A program made the translations under genes and the position numbers. The notes below the pieces were generated by a model. The model made no database searches, was not told the DNA's origin, and saw only the letters and a list, made by a program, of their open reading frames with translations. From NCBI GenBank assembly GCA_958295665.1, contig OY282558.1, positions 311,956,092 through 312,020,091 on the forward strand: a stretch of DNA of 64,000 nucleotides, written 5' to 3'. Each line of letters begins with the position of its first letter. Positions within the stretch are counted from its first letter, which is position 1. Positions 11,511-25,000 of this stretch are shown piece after piece. Origin of the DNA: Tipula vernalis (lineage: Eukaryota > Arthropoda > Insecta > Diptera > Tipulidae).

Positions 11511-13081
11511 ATATTTTATATTTTATATTTTATATTTTATATTTTATATTTTATATTTTATATTTTATATTTTATATTTATATTTATATTTTATATTTTA
11601 TATTTTATATTTTATATTTTATATTTTATATTTTATATTTATATTTTATATTTTATATTTTAGATTTTAGATTTTAGATTTTATATTTTATATTTTATAT
11701 TTTATATTTTATATTTTATATTTTATATTTTATATTTTATATTTTATATTTTATATTTTATATTTTATATTTTATATTTTATATTTTATATTTTATATTT
11801 TATATTTTATATTTTATATTTTATATTTTAAATTTTATATTTTATATTTTATATTTTATATTTTATATTTTATATTTTATATTTTATATTTTATATTTTA
11901 TATTTTATATTTTATATTTTATATTTTATATTTTATATTTTATATTTTATATTTTATATTTTATATTTTATATTTTATATTTTATATTTATATTTTATAT
12001 TTTATATTTTATATTTTATATTTTATATTTTATATTTTATATTTTATATTTTATATTTTATATTTTATATTTTATATTTTATATTTTATATTTTATATTT
12101 TATATTTTATATTTTATATTTTATATTTTATATTTTATATTTTATATTTTATATTTTATATTTTATATTTTATATTTTATATTTTATATTTTATATTTTA
12201 TATTTTATATTTTATATTTTATATTTTATATTTTATATTTTATATTTTATATTTTATATTTTATATTTTATATTTTATATTTTATATTTTATATTTTATA
12301 TTTTATATTTTATATTTTATATTTTATATTTTATATTTTATATTTTATATTTTATATTTTATATTTTATATTTTATATTTTATATTTTATATTTTATATT
12401 TTATATTTTATATTTTATATTTTATATTTTATATTTTATATTTTATATTTTATATTTTATATTTTATATTTTATATTTTATATTTTATATTTTATATTTT
12501 ATATTTTATATTTTATATTTTATATTTTAGATTTTAGATTTTAGATTTTAGATTTTATATTTTATATTTTATATTTTATATTTTAGATTTTAGATTTTAG
12601 ATTTTATATTTTATATTTTATATTTTATATTTTATATTTTATATTTTATATTTTATATTTTATATTTTATATTTTATATTTTATATTTTATATTTTATAT
12701 TTTATATTTTATATTTTATATTTTATATTTTATATTTTATATTTTATATTTTATATTTTATATTTTATATTTTATATTTTATATTTTATATTTTATATTT
12801 TATATTTTATATTTTATATTTTATATTTTATATTTTATATTTTATATTTTATATTTTATATTTTATATTTTATATTTTATATTATATTTTATATTTTATA
12901 TTTTATATTTTATATTTTATATTTTATATTTTATATTTTATATATTTTATATTTTTATATTTTATATTTTATATTTTATATTTTATATTTTATATTTTAT
13001 ATTTTATATTTTATATTTTATATTTTATATTTTATATTTTATATTTTATATTTTATATTTTATATTTATATTTTATATTTT
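11511..13081. repeat. Heptamer array (ATATTTT)n
   Basis: About 1.57 kb of nearly pure ATATTTT heptamers. Small islands of the sister variant AGATTTT occur at about 11660-11680, 12528-12556 and 12584-12604, and occasional one- or two-base slippages break phase. Open frames here (FYILYFIFYIL) are artefacts of the repeat. It joins the AGATTTT array at 13081/13082 without a gap. Confidence 0.98.
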
Positions 13082-14280
13082 AGATTTTAGATTTTAGATT
13101 TTAGATTTTAGATTTTAGATTTTAGATTTTAGATTTTAGATTTTGATTTTAGATTTTAGATTTTAGATTTTAGATTTTAGATTTTAGATTTTAGATTTTA
13201 GATTTTAGATTTTAGATTTTAGATTTTAGATTTTAGATTTTAGATTTTAGATTTTAGATTTTAGATTTTAGATTTTAGATTTTAGATTTTAGATTTTAGA
13301 TTTTAGATTTTAGATTTTAGATTTTAGATTTTAGATTTTAGATTTTAGATTTTAGATTTTAGATTTTAGATTTTAGATTTTAGATTTTAGATTTTAGATT
13401 TTAGATTTTAGATTTTAGATTTTAGATTTTAGATTTTAGATTTTAGATTTTAGATTTTAGATTTTAGATTTTAGATTTTAGATTTTAGATTTTAGATTTT
13501 AGATTTTAGATTTTAGATTTTAGTTTTTAGATTTTAGATTTTAGATTTTAGATTTTAGATTTTAGATTTTAGATTTTAGATTTTAGATTTTAGATTTTAG
13601 ATTTTAGATTTTAGATTTTTAGATTTTAGATTTTAGATTTTAGATTTTAGATTTTAGATTTTAGATTTTAGATTTTAGATTTTAGATTTTAGATTTAGAT
13701 TTTAGATTTTAGATTTTAGATTTTAGATTTTAGATTTTAGATTTTAGATTTTAGATTTTAGATTTTAGATTTTAGATTTTAGATTTTAGATTTTAGATTT
13801 TAGATTTTAGATTTTAGATTTTAGATTTTTAGATTTTAGATTTTAGATTTTTAGATTTTAGATTTTAGATTTTAGATTTTAGATTTTAGATTTTAGATTT
13901 TAGATTTTAGATTTTAGATTTTAGATTTTAGATTTTAGATTTTAGATTTTAGATTTTAGATTTTAGATTTTAGATTTTAGATTTTTAGATTTTAGATTTT
14001 AGATTTTAGATTTTAGATTTTAGATTTTAGATTTTTGATTTAGATTTTAGATTTTAGATTTTAGATTTTTAGATTTTGATTTTTTAGATTTTAGATTTTA
14101 GATTTTAGATTTTAGATTATTTAAGATTTTTTGATTTTAGATTTTAGATTTTAGATTTTAGATTTTAGATTTTAAATTTTAGATTTTAGATTTTAGATTT
14201 TAGATTTTAGATTTTAGATTTTAGATTTTAGATTTTAGTTTTTAGATTTTAGATTTTAGATTTTAGATTTTAGATTTTAA
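13082..14280. repeat. Heptamer array (AGATTTT)n
   Basis: About 1.2 kb of AGATTTT heptamers following directly on the ATATTTT block. Homogeneity is high up to about 13980; irregular units (extra or missing T, AAATTTT, ATTATTTAAGATTTT) cluster at 13980-14280, as expected at the decaying edge of a tandem array. The final unit runs into unique DNA at 14281. Confidence 0.98.
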
Positions 14281-15773
14281 ATGTGTCGTAAAGCAAATAT
14301 GAAAGACTATTTATCAAGCAATTCAGAAGGCTATTGAATAAGCTGAAAATGAAAGGAAAATTCATTCCAATGTAGATTAACAATTTTCAAAGTGGCATAA
14401 TCTTGGAGTACTGTGAAGGAAGCTTAGACTTAAACTTTGAATCATTATAACGTTCGTTTATAATAATACATTAGTTACCTTCCGCAGTTCTAAAAATTTG
14501 TCGTCAGAAGAAAATTTGAGCTGCATAGTACTCAGACAAATAACGTATAAATAATGACGATTTGGTTAATTTGGTATTGTTAAATTGATTCTAATTGAAA
14601 CCCAAAATTCGAAAATACTAATTATATCAAATCGTCTGTATGAGTATTGATCACTGATTTGTTGTTCTTGAGAACTTTTTAATTTCAAATAGCTTTAAAG
14701 TTTAAAATTGGTCTGCATTTCAATTCCATTGCTGACTCTCCGCGATTACCAGTTTGAGCTGTTGCTGGTCTATTTCGAGCAGACACGTTTTTTTTTACCA
14801 TTTCATAAATGGTCAGTTCCCCATTAAATGGTATTTTGATCTATTTATCAGTTGATAATCCGTATTATAGTTAAGGTTGGGAAATTTTAAATAATAATTA
14901 AATTATTCCATATAAATTAGATTCATATTTTTTAACCGTACTCCTTAACCAACCAAATCACACAAATTATAAAAATAACATGAAATTGGTTGGTTTAGGA
15001 GCTCGAAAATAAATACCAACAGGGTAAAAAAGCGACTTCGAATAATATGACAATACAAATTCGTGGCTGCAAGACAAAACGTAACACCTCGCTTTTTCCA
15101 ATTTTTCAGAAGAGAATTTTTACGATTAAAATTTAATTTTTAAAAAAATCATTAACCTATATGATTTAACCGTGCTGGAATTGAAAGCTTGTATAATAAT
15201 AATTTTACGGTAGTATAGTCAGATATTACCTTTTATCAAAACTTTTTAAGAAAAGTTAAATTGCATGTGCCGATTATCAATGGCAAATAATTTTGGATGG
15301 TATAGAAATAAAATTTGGAACGCTTAAAAAATGCCAAGCATTTAGCCACAGTAAAACCGTAAATGCGATTTTCTTGAATTTTTATAGAAATTCAGATGCA
15401 TTAAATTCAGATATTTCTTTAATACTCCAATTGTGAATGGCTTTTATACAGAGTTTAAATTTATCGCTCTTTTATAGCTCTTTACAAAAATTTTCGCTCT
15501 TGCTCCAAATAAAACTCTTTTTCAGTTTTCTTTTACGGTTTTACCCTCTAATTATAAACAAAAAAACAACTATTTCGCTCTCTCAAAGTGATTTAAATTT
15601 TTATTTTTAATTTTGCTCTTAAAACAGAGAGCGTAAAAGCTAATAATATCGCTACCAACCCATTCTACAGAGCCATTGAAGAAAATACATTAGGGAGCAA
15701 AATTTTTAGTAACACACGAATTGCTCTTTGAATATCATTAAATAAAGTATAAGTTCGATAAACGATATTTAGT
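14281..15773. other. Unique AT-rich DNA with a possible small MITE
   Basis: AGTAAAACCGTAAA near 15351-15364 is matched in inverse orientation by TTTACGGTTTTACC near 15533-15546, giving a possible 200-bp inverted-repeat element. GCTCTT words are unusually frequent from 15465 to 15740 and again at 16125-16180. No gene seen. Confidence 0.35.
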
Positions 15774-16075
15774 TAAATTTCTGGAATATGGCCAACTAGG
15801 ATGGAACTTGGCTATTTCTTAACTGATTTTAGAGAAATTGAACATGCGCGATAGAAATGGGATTATAAAATGATTTTTGGATAAAGTTCCGGAATATGGC
15901 CAATTGTGATGGAACTTGGCTGTTCCTTAACCGATTTTAGAGAAATTTGACATGCGCGTTGGAAATGGGATTCTACAATGATTTTTAGATGAAATTCTAA
16001 ATATGGCTAACTAGGATGGAACTTTGCTATTCCTTAACTGATTTTAGTGAAATTTGGCATGTTATAATAAAAATA
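15774..16075. repeat. Tandem repeat, ~108-bp unit, nearly three copies
   Basis: Units begin CTGGAATATGGCCAACTAGG (15780), CCGGAATATGGCCAATTGTG (15889) and CTAAATATGGCTAACTAGG (about 15996). Each continues with GATGGAACTTGGCTATT, CTTAACTGATTTTAG and CATGCGCG. The same unit recurs at 23160-23420 inside the Helitron, so this is a dispersed repeat family. Confidence 0.8.
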
Positions 16076-16288
16076 ATGCTCCAGTTCTTCAGAGCGAATT
16101 TTTTTTTTACAATATAGCTCTTTATAAAGAGCTTTTTAATAGTTTTTATTATCGCTCTTGAACAAAAATGAAGAGCGAAGGGCAAAATGAAATCCCATTT
16201 TAAACTATGTTTTTAGATCCGTTCCCGAAGATATGCTTTAGTGGAAACATTTCTCTGACGGTCAAATTTATATTCTGCATGAAATATA

Positions 16289-17181
16289 TGGGGGTATAAA
16301 TAAGTTTTGAGGTTTTTCTTTTATAACTTTTAAGCTTTATTCAGAGAAATGTGTACACTGTATTTTATTCAAAGTATTCTCTATCGTTATCTTCGACTTT
16401 AGAGGCGATATAAGAATCGACCTAATTTTTGGCTTTTTCGTAAGCAGTGAGGTTCTGCTCGGGCAGACCATGAGTCGTCGGCCGGAACAAGTGGTAGCCG
16501 GAAGAAGCAATATCTGGTGAATACGGCTGGTGGGGTAGGACATCCCATTGAATGATCTCCAAAGTTTCCTTGGCGATTTTTGCAACATGTGGCCGAGCGT
16601 TGTCGTGCTTAGCTTATAGCCATAAAAATTCGGTTTAGCCGTTGAAGTTGATGCATGACTGAGCTTACCTAACGATTTCCTACGCCTTGGATTGTCACAG
16701 TGGATCCATTTTTTGTTTTCTGTCACGATATGATTAGCACGAATCTGAGTTTGGCACGAATATTGGTTTAATAACGCCTCCAACTCAGCGTCTTCAAACT
16801 TTACTGGTCTCCCTTCGCGTTCTTTGTCACTGGTGTCAAAATTGTCACTTTTAAAACGCCGGAACCAGTACTTACATGTTTTTATTGATGGAGTATGTTC
16901 CCCATATACTTCACATATCAATTGATGTTCATCAGCTGTACTTTTCTCCAAATTAAAATACAAACGCAGCGCTTCCCGTAAATTGTGTTTTGTTGGCACA
17001 AAGGTTGACATAGTTAAAATACAAGATAATATTTTTTTTAAACTTCAGCGAAATGACATATATTGATTTTCAGAGGGAAATGATAACGCTTTAACATGAA
17101 TATAGTTACAAGATGGTCCGATACGATTTAATACTAGCTAGGCCATATTTTGTAAATCCCTCAAACTTATTTGTACACCCA
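16289..17181 (-). mobile_element. mariner-like element, internally deleted, with terminal inverted repeats
   Basis: The low-coordinate end TGGGGGTATAAATAAG with TTTTGAGG and the inverted high-coordinate end TGGGTGTACAAATAAG with TTTGAGGG form an imperfect terminal inverted repeat of about 24 bp. They bracket a transposase relic by short margins. At 893 bp the copy is shorter than the approximately 1.3 kb usual for mariners, which agrees with the internal deletion in the gene. The expected TA target duplication is plausible on the left (TATA before 16289) but not clean on the right. Confidence 0.75.
16337..17011 (-). pseudogene. mariner transposase, deletion derivative
   Basis: From ATG 17009-17011 the frame encodes the helix-turn-helix N terminus of a mariner transposase (MSTFVPTKHNLREALRLYF, then TCKYWFRRFKSDNFDT). 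After SCQTQ about 60 residues are missing and it resumes near VTENKKWIHCDNPRRRKS, where the first catalytic aspartate (TGDEKW in active relatives) is replaced. A second deletion and frame change follow; another frame continues with DNARPHVAKIAKETLE and QPYSPDIASSGYHLF, so the second and third aspartates remain. The 224-codon open frame therefore becomes nonsense after about residue 130. Inactive. Confidence 0.9.
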
Positions 17182-18476
17182 TGACATATAGAGTGAAAGA
17201 GAACAATTCATTAATGAAAATAACAAACTGTGATTGCCAACGTATAGAAACTGGCAAAGTTACTTAACTACTTTGTTTACATTTTTTTGTCAAGGACAAT
17301 ATTTTTAATCTATTACACGAGAATAAAACCCAAATCTTCAACTAGTAATAAAAAGAGAATCAAGTTTAATTGTAGAGTTGGCAGCATATTATTTCCAGAG
17401 TTCCTTCTCTCCATAGGTTTTAGAAAAATCGTATTTTGGGATTTAAGCATAGGCAGTGAAAGAGCTCTCTAAAATTAACCGTAAGTGCGGTTTAAAGAGG
17501 TAAACAGCATTATTTGCTGAACAAATGCAGAATAGTCATATATTTCAATCCGCAGTTGGTTGGATTCAATTGCACGATAATTTGTTCTTGAGGATGAAAT
17601 ATATTTTGTACCACCTTAAATCAATGTGAAAATTATCAGCATAAGTCAACAATTATTTATCAACTGTCTTTGTCTCATTGACTGTATTGTTAAATAAACT
17701 TTTTAACCACATTTTATACAATTTGTACATCTTATAATTAATCTGAAATCTCCCTTATTATATAATTAGGGCCTACTTATGCCAAGCATATCACACGGTA
17801 CTCGCATTCACATTAATACTGGTTTTTGATATCTTAATGATGATAAAAAAAATTATCATTATAAAATCTTTTAAAACAAGAACAAGCACGGGGGCGCCTA
17901 ATAGCAGAAGACAATTCAGCAATAAATATTTTTTTCCATCGCAGACAGATCATTAAATTCAAATCTGCCAAAAACTTTTGCATGAACACCATAAACATAA
18001 AAATTGTCATGTTAATTATTATATTAATAACTACAATCTACAGTTGGCTGCCCATTATTGCTGTAATTCATCCAGTACAAAATATTTAGATGCTTCTTTA
18101 AATATAAGCAAAATGTTTAATTTGTTTAAAATCAAATATCCAAAAGCACTAATCAAATTATGGTAGTACTCTGAATTTTATAATAAAAAATTTAATTTGG
18201 GATTTCATTTTCCAAAAATAGATTTCTCAAAAGAATCGTAGCATTCCCAACTGTAAAACAAACAAACGTACGATTTTAAGTTACACTTATACAGCTTAAA
18301 TAAGGATCAAGCAAAATTAGAAGGAGGAGCCGTTATTATTGTATCGGAGCAAAATAAATTGAAATTGTTTGAATTGAACCAAAAATTCTAATTTTTTATA
18401 CAAAAGAAAACTTGCTTCTTACAATTTAAACGGTAAATTGAAATATATAATACAATATGGTAAGTAATTTTAAAAG
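17182..18476. other. AT-rich stretch, nothing firm
   Basis: At 18268-18390 the plus strand is open with YDFKLHLYSLNKDQAKL and might be an upstream exon relic of the fragment at 18477, but I cannot support it. The other open frames look compositional. Confidence 0.35.
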
Positions 18477-18632
18477 TATGAGTCAATATGTGGCCGTGAA
18501 GGTGCCTGTATAGCTAACGCATTAATACAGATGCTGGAACGATATGTCTCTCGTAACCCAGAGGTAGAGACTATTATTTTCTGGTCGGATAACACAGAAC
18601 AGAAATTGCATAGTAAAATATTTAATTTATGA
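18477..18632 (+). pseudogene. Transposon-derived domain fragment with WSDN motif
   Basis: The frame is open from 18477, directly after an AG, to TGA at 18630. It reads CGREGACIANALIQMLER and later EVETIIFWSDNTEQK. The layout (G-rich start, an amphipathic helix, then a hydrophobic strand ending in SDN/SDS and usually CxGQN) is found in a large group of insect transposon-derived proteins with RNase H-like folds. Here the CxGQN element is disrupted. I infer a relic exon of such a protein; the superfamily is not settled. GC content is above that of its neighbours. Confidence 0.45.
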
Positions 18633-21600
18633 AAAGTGCTCTACAATTATATCAGTAAAACTTATCTAAAAAAAGAAAAAAAAATCAAATATTTCTAGTT
18701 TGCCATCGGTGAAAAATACGTCAGACGTGTTGATTTATATGCCTCATAAAAAAATGTGATAAAAATAAATCAATTGGACCAAATGTACAAGAGGAGCCTA
18801 AGATTTATTCAACGCAAAGGACCATAAAGGCGCGTGATATTTCAATATTAATTGTTTGACTAAACGATCTAGTTGTTATATGTATATGGTTTTTAATAAA
18901 TGAATGATTTTATTTCAAATATTGTTTTAGTTAAATGATTATTCTCGTTGTGGCTCAGTTGACAAATTTTTGAATTTTATGGAGGTAGACAAAGTCTTAA
19001 GGAGTTAGACAATTATTTATTAATATAAGATTAAGAATAAAATTAAAACCTGAATAATTTAAAATTTATTTTAGTTTGAAGCTGTATACTAAATAATTAT
19101 TTTTTTGACCGAAAACTCTACATGTGCGAACAGTCTTGTTAGAATAATTACTCGCGAACATTACTAGTTCTCTGTTTCACTTTAGTTATACAATAGACAT
19201 AGACAAGAATAACTCAAAGACAACGATAGGCCCAAACTATGAATTTATTCATTAAGGAAAATAATTAAATATGCTAGCTGGCTCAAAGCGCTGCTACCAA
19301 CCTTAAACTATTATAGCAGTGTTTTTCTTGCATGATTAATATTCAAAAACAGCCATATGTTAAATTTCAATATTCACGCTGAATAATAGTGTCACACCCA
19401 TGATGTTTTGCCAATGAAGTGGGTTTGTTAGATACTTTCATTTCCATGTCACACTTTCTCAAAGAAGGAGTGGTAAAACTGACACAAAGAAAATAGAAGA
19501 AATCGTTCATGCAATGGGACCTCCCTAGCGTTTTCTATAGACATGCATACGATTATGCCGCCGCTTTTCCTATATTTTAATATAACTGACGAAATTAAAT
19601 TTTTAAAAAGTTTTAATCTCAAATTCTATGAGATATTATAGCAAACAAAAATTTAGCAAGTTGTGTGAGCTACTGTACTATAATATTCTTATATCATGAT
19701 TTTCTTTTTTTTTATTGACTAAACTTGAAACAAAACTATTTCGTCTGAATCTTAATTCTTCCCATCATATTCCAAGTATTATGCACGTATCTTGAAAACT
19801 CAATGTCTTCTTATCTTCAATATTATACAGACTGCATTGAACTGTTAAGATGGGTATAGATTGTTAAAAGTTTCTCGATATATTATAGTAAATCAATATA
19901 GATTCATGTTTGATTTGAGTAAACAAACTTATATCTATAAGCAAATCCAATTTTTTTGTGTTTTGAATTGCCATATAGCTACTCCATATTTTTCCTTGTT
20001 TTTCATTTTGCTATTATCTATTCTAAAAAATAAACACAAACAGTACAAAATAAAATTTTGCTTTGTATGTATTTGCTAGACTAAATAGAGAGATCAATCG
20101 GAACAGATAAATCGCATACGTGACGTTCAATTTTAATCCTGTTATTATATTTCTGCAATATTTTCATTCCAAAAAAAAAAAAAAAGCGAGAGGTATTCAC
20201 CTTTATTTGTTCGTCTATATCGCAATTTGATTTATCGGTTTTGGTATATAAATTTCATTGACATGATTATATACATAGATGAAAAAAATAAAAAACGTTG
20301 CAACCTAAAATCACGTAGCGAATAAAACAAAAATAAGCAAAATCACAAAACTTTTAAGTCCGCATAAAAATGTGTTCGGTTTTCTCTTTTTATGTTTCAA
20401 AAATGGTACTAAAATTTAATTTCTTGTGATGGGAAATGAATGTTACAATTTTATTTTAATATATTGTTCATAATTTCTAGAATTTATCACTTACAAACCA
20501 AACCTCGCAAAAGCGACATGTATAATCAATTTACTGGCAAACATGCTGAGTTCAATGGAAAAAAAAAAATTACACAACAATAATGATAATTTCATATTTT
20601 TATGATTTTGATCCTTGTCCTTCATAAATTTATACCCAGGAAGAGTTTTTACCCTTTTTGCTCACTTTCTTTGTGTAATCTTCTACATTGCGAAAAAGAA
20701 GAAATATGAATATTATTTATTCTTATTTATATGTTTAAAAAATAAAAAATAAAATAAACACAAATTTATGTTCTTTTTTGTGTCTGTGTGTTAAAAGTGA
20801 GAGTAATTGAAGGATAGCCATATTCCATTTCTTTATTCAATTATTACGTTTAAAATAAAAATTATCTTTAAATTGTTTTATTTATGTGTTTTGCGGCAAA
20901 TTTGGTTTGAGTCGTAAAAACATAAAATACAGTCTCAGACTAAATTTATTTTTTAACCCTTTTATCAGGAAATAACATTGAATTTATATTTTGTGTTTCT
21001 TACTGTGATGTTTTTTTGACGTTTTTAGATGGTTTACATAATCTAAAGGTCAGATGAAATAGCCTTGCTTTTTTTAAATTGTTACTAGCCTTGTGGTGAA
21101 AAAAAAAATCAAGCGTATATTAACCTTTTTTTAGTTAACCAGAATTTTCACTAAATTTGAACTGTTCCGATCTAGATTTAGCTTCTGGGTTGCACATTTT
21201 ATTTATCTTGCAATAGCTATGAAATTGGCGCTGCACCCTAGTCTATGGCGTTTCAAGAATTTTTTAAATTTTTTTAAAATTTGGCTACGCCTTAAATGAT
21301 GTTAAGCAAATTACATATTGGTACAACAATTTGTTTACAGCCATAGAAAAATGGTAGGTTTCGCAATCAAAAGCAACGCTTACAATTTTCTTAGACAAAT
21401 TTTTTACCCTGTATAAGCTCAGCAATCTGAATGGTTTTCTTATTCTACATGAAAATTTTATTATGGTTATGAATTTTTAGAAATATCGAAAATGGCACAG
21501 TTATTTGCAATACAAATAAAAAACATTTAATAACATCACTAAAGCATAATTTTTAAATAGCAAAGTCTTGCTTTCAATTTTACGAGCTATGAGAATTTTT

Positions 21601-21825
21601 TGAAATTTAAAGTTCTCAAACTTAACAGAATTATTTATTTGTTAAAAATTTTACTAAAACGCGTTGAGAATTTTAAAAATTGATTACATTTTTAAACGCT
21701 TCATAAGATTGCCAAAAATGTTGTTATATTAAAATTTTACTATTTGTAATTTGCAAGCTTAGCTTTTGTCTTCCACAGCAAATAAATAAAATTCGGTCAG
21801 TGCTTTGTATTATACAATACTAGCT
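18633..21825. other. 3.2-kb AT-rich stretch, no gene found
   Basis: Contains A-runs (for example 20170-20184) and scattered open frames whose residues reflect base composition. No inverted or tandem repeat of note. The right edge is set by the presumed Helitron end. Confidence 0.4.
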
Positions 21826-22069
21826 GACCCAGCGAACTTCATTGCGTCCCAAATTACTTCGTTTCGAGCAAATACTTTTGTCCTTCACGTAAATTGATTT
21901 TGATGAGCGAACAAATCAAACAATTCAACTCAATTCTCAATACACGATTGAGTTGAGTGGACATCCATTCACTTTTTCATCGAATTCAAACTCAGGTATC
22001 TATCGAAAATTAAGTTGTTTTTTGGATTTTTTCTCTCAGTGTGGTAGTTAATTCGAGTCAGTTAAAATT

Positions 22070-25000
22070 CAAAAGAATTCAATGCCAAGCCAACTCTCGA
22101 ACACGCGACGTACAACTGACCATGAGGTAAACATGGACACTCCACATTTATTCCGCACGCTTCCAACTAATGACCTTGCGATTTGTTAATCGTCATAGCG
22201 AACGCCAAACTCAATGTTATTTTGAATCAGAGGAATTTTCGAATGGTGATCGTCGCTTGAACCACGTTATTCTTCAGTTTCTTCACAGCAAATCACGTTC
22301 TGTTACACAATCTTGGATGATTCACATTGCGCAGAATGATTATCACAAATCCGACCGTGAGCATCAAGTTATGCGGTGATATTCCCGGCAAATTAAGCGC
22401 ATTCAAAACCTCGGTTGGATAGTTGGTTGCCTCGTCTTGATTTGTCACAGAGTCAACGGATTTGTAACATTGGATTTCTCCAGCAATTAATTCGGTCTAA
22501 AAACACCAAAGTGTTGAAATCCTGTCAAAAATGTTAAAAAATGTGGTTGGTTCAAAACTACTTTTCTCGGCGTTTTGAAAGTCCCTCAGTCTAGAAAAGC
22601 AAAAAAAAAGGAAAATGTCCGTCCGTCTGTCTGGATGTCTGTTGGTCTGTACCCACGGTATTTCGAGAACGGCTTGTTTTATTTATAAATTTTTTGCCAA
22701 TCTGTTGCTATGGTCAAGGCCGAGATTTGAAAAGCTTTTGGAATCTGTGTGTCAAGAGGGTCGAGTACCTGCCATACGAATGGACCCAAAATACCTAGTT
22801 ATAGAAATATTTACCAAATTTTTATAAATGCTGGTTTGAATATTGATTTGGCATTTAATTTAGGGTTGAGTTGAAGGTTAGGTCAGGGGTCAATTTGCGG
22901 GTTGAGTTGAAGTTGAGTTGGATTTTAGTTGGCGTTGGATTAGGATATAGTGAGCAGTTGGCTAATTTTTATATACGCTGGTTTGAGGATTGAATTGAAA
23001 GAGAGTTTGCGTTTGGATATAGGGTTGAGTTGCGGCCCATTTACGGGTTGAATTGGGGTTAAGTTGGGGTTGGATTAGTGTTTAATGAGCAGTTGAGCAA
23101 TCTATATAAGTGAGCATTTGTATGTACATATGTACAACATATGTGTATATGATTTTTAGATTAAATTCTGGAATATGGTCAAGTATGAGGGAACTTGCCT
23201 ATTTCTCAACCAACTGTGCATTGTAAATGAGATTCTAAGAAGATTTTTGGAAATTTGGCTTGTGCAACGGAAATGGAATTTAAAATGATTTTTGGATAAA
23301 GTTCTGGAATATGGCCAAGTATGATGGAACTGGCCTATTTCTCAACCGAATATGATGAAATTCGACATGTGGGTTCAATTGGATTTTAAAATGATTTTTG
23401 AATTGAATTAATGAAGACCGAAGTTCTGATCATTTTATGAGGTTTTAGCTCTGTATATATTTGGTTTGAATGAAGTAATTCAGACTGTCTATGGCTGTCG
23501 CGTGATTCATTTAATTTCGGCGGATGTCCGGAAATACTTTCGTGATAAGCACTTCCTTCGACGTCGTGAACATGCTAAAATTCGAGGGAAACGAAATCAA
23601 TCCGGTCGAAACATCAACAGCAATTTGACAATTGCCAAGCGCCAACAGTTGTTTGGAAAAATCAGCAGTTGATGTGTCGTTCTGTAACGCGACTCTCATG
23701 TTCGTTGTCAACTGAAATTTCTTCACATTGACGAAAATCGCCGGCCAGTAGAATCATCGCTCCACCAAAACTTCTTGAATCACTTCGTAGATCTTTAATC
23801 GTTCGATGGAACGCTTCCAATGATCGTTTGTGTTGCAATACTTTGGCCATCGTCGAGTTCTTGGCACTTGAGAACACTGGCTTGTCATTAGTTGAGATCT
23901 ACAGCGAATTGTGGCCAAAAACAATGAAACCAGAAAGGTTTTGCCTGTCCCACTGGGAGCATCGAGAAAGAATATTCCGCCGTTTCAATTATCAACCGCC
24001 TTTATCAATGCGTCGTACACGTTCTTTTGCTGTGCATTCAAAAGCGGAACATTCGTTCGTACTATTTGGCTCATTGAATCTCGATCGTACACTTGCTCTC
24101 GTTGCAATTCACGATTAAATGCATCGTGCATCGAACGTGCCTAATTTCGACTAATAGCTGCTGCACATAAGCATGCACATGTCTTCGATCATGGTCAAAG
24201 CTTCGTTGTGTATTTCGTCGTTCATTTTAAGCTCATAATTCGATGTTGCATTGCGAACTCGATGCAAAATATTGTCAACCATCTCGTCCTTGTATTTGTT
24301 CCACAATTCCAATGCGTTCGGTGGCATTGGCGAGTGTTGATCCCCAATGTGAGTCGTTTTCCAGTAAATTCAGACATTAGCAGTCCACTCGATAAGTGGC
24401 GCACAACACACCATCTATAATACGAAGCGATTCGAACGAAGTAGGACCGCGAACATGGAACAAAAGCAAACGAAGATGGAAGCATTCGTCTTGGAACGGT
24501 TCCACATCAGGCCTGCAACAGGTTAACCTTTCTTTCGCCGTTGAAACTTCTTCGTCGACGGGTTCCAAGTATAATAGCGCGACATATCCCACTAAAGCAA
24601 TGTTCGTGCGAACGGATCGCTCTGGCAAATTTCGAAAAAATTTGAGTGTTGTAGCTGGTAGTCGTTCTGCTCGTTGTGCTGCATTAGCCTCCGTGAAATA
24701 GACACGTTGTCCATACTTCTAGTGTACCCACAAATGTTGAACAGTGGGATGAGAAAATACGCAAATCGCCATTTGCATCCGGAGCAGCAATTCCGAACAC
24801 TGCCACCTTTGTTCACGTATTTGCAGTTTCAATATGGAACGATGCAGCGATTATCGACCACGACATCTTTTCCTTTTACCGTCATCGTGACTGTTCTGCC
24901 ACCATCTTTGGGTGAACGACGCCGATATAATGGATACCTGTCGTTCCAACTAATTGTGTATTCCAGCAACGGACGCGGATATTCTTTTATGCATTTTCCA

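Noticed and set aside
11454..11677. Two overlapping open frames rich in F, I, L and Y
   Set aside because: They are the ATATTTT heptamer read in different phases; no coding significance.
13082..14280. AGATTTT array as a telomere
   Set aside because: The motif is not the insect TTAGG repeat, the array is internal with unique DNA on both sides, and flies generally lack short telomere repeats.
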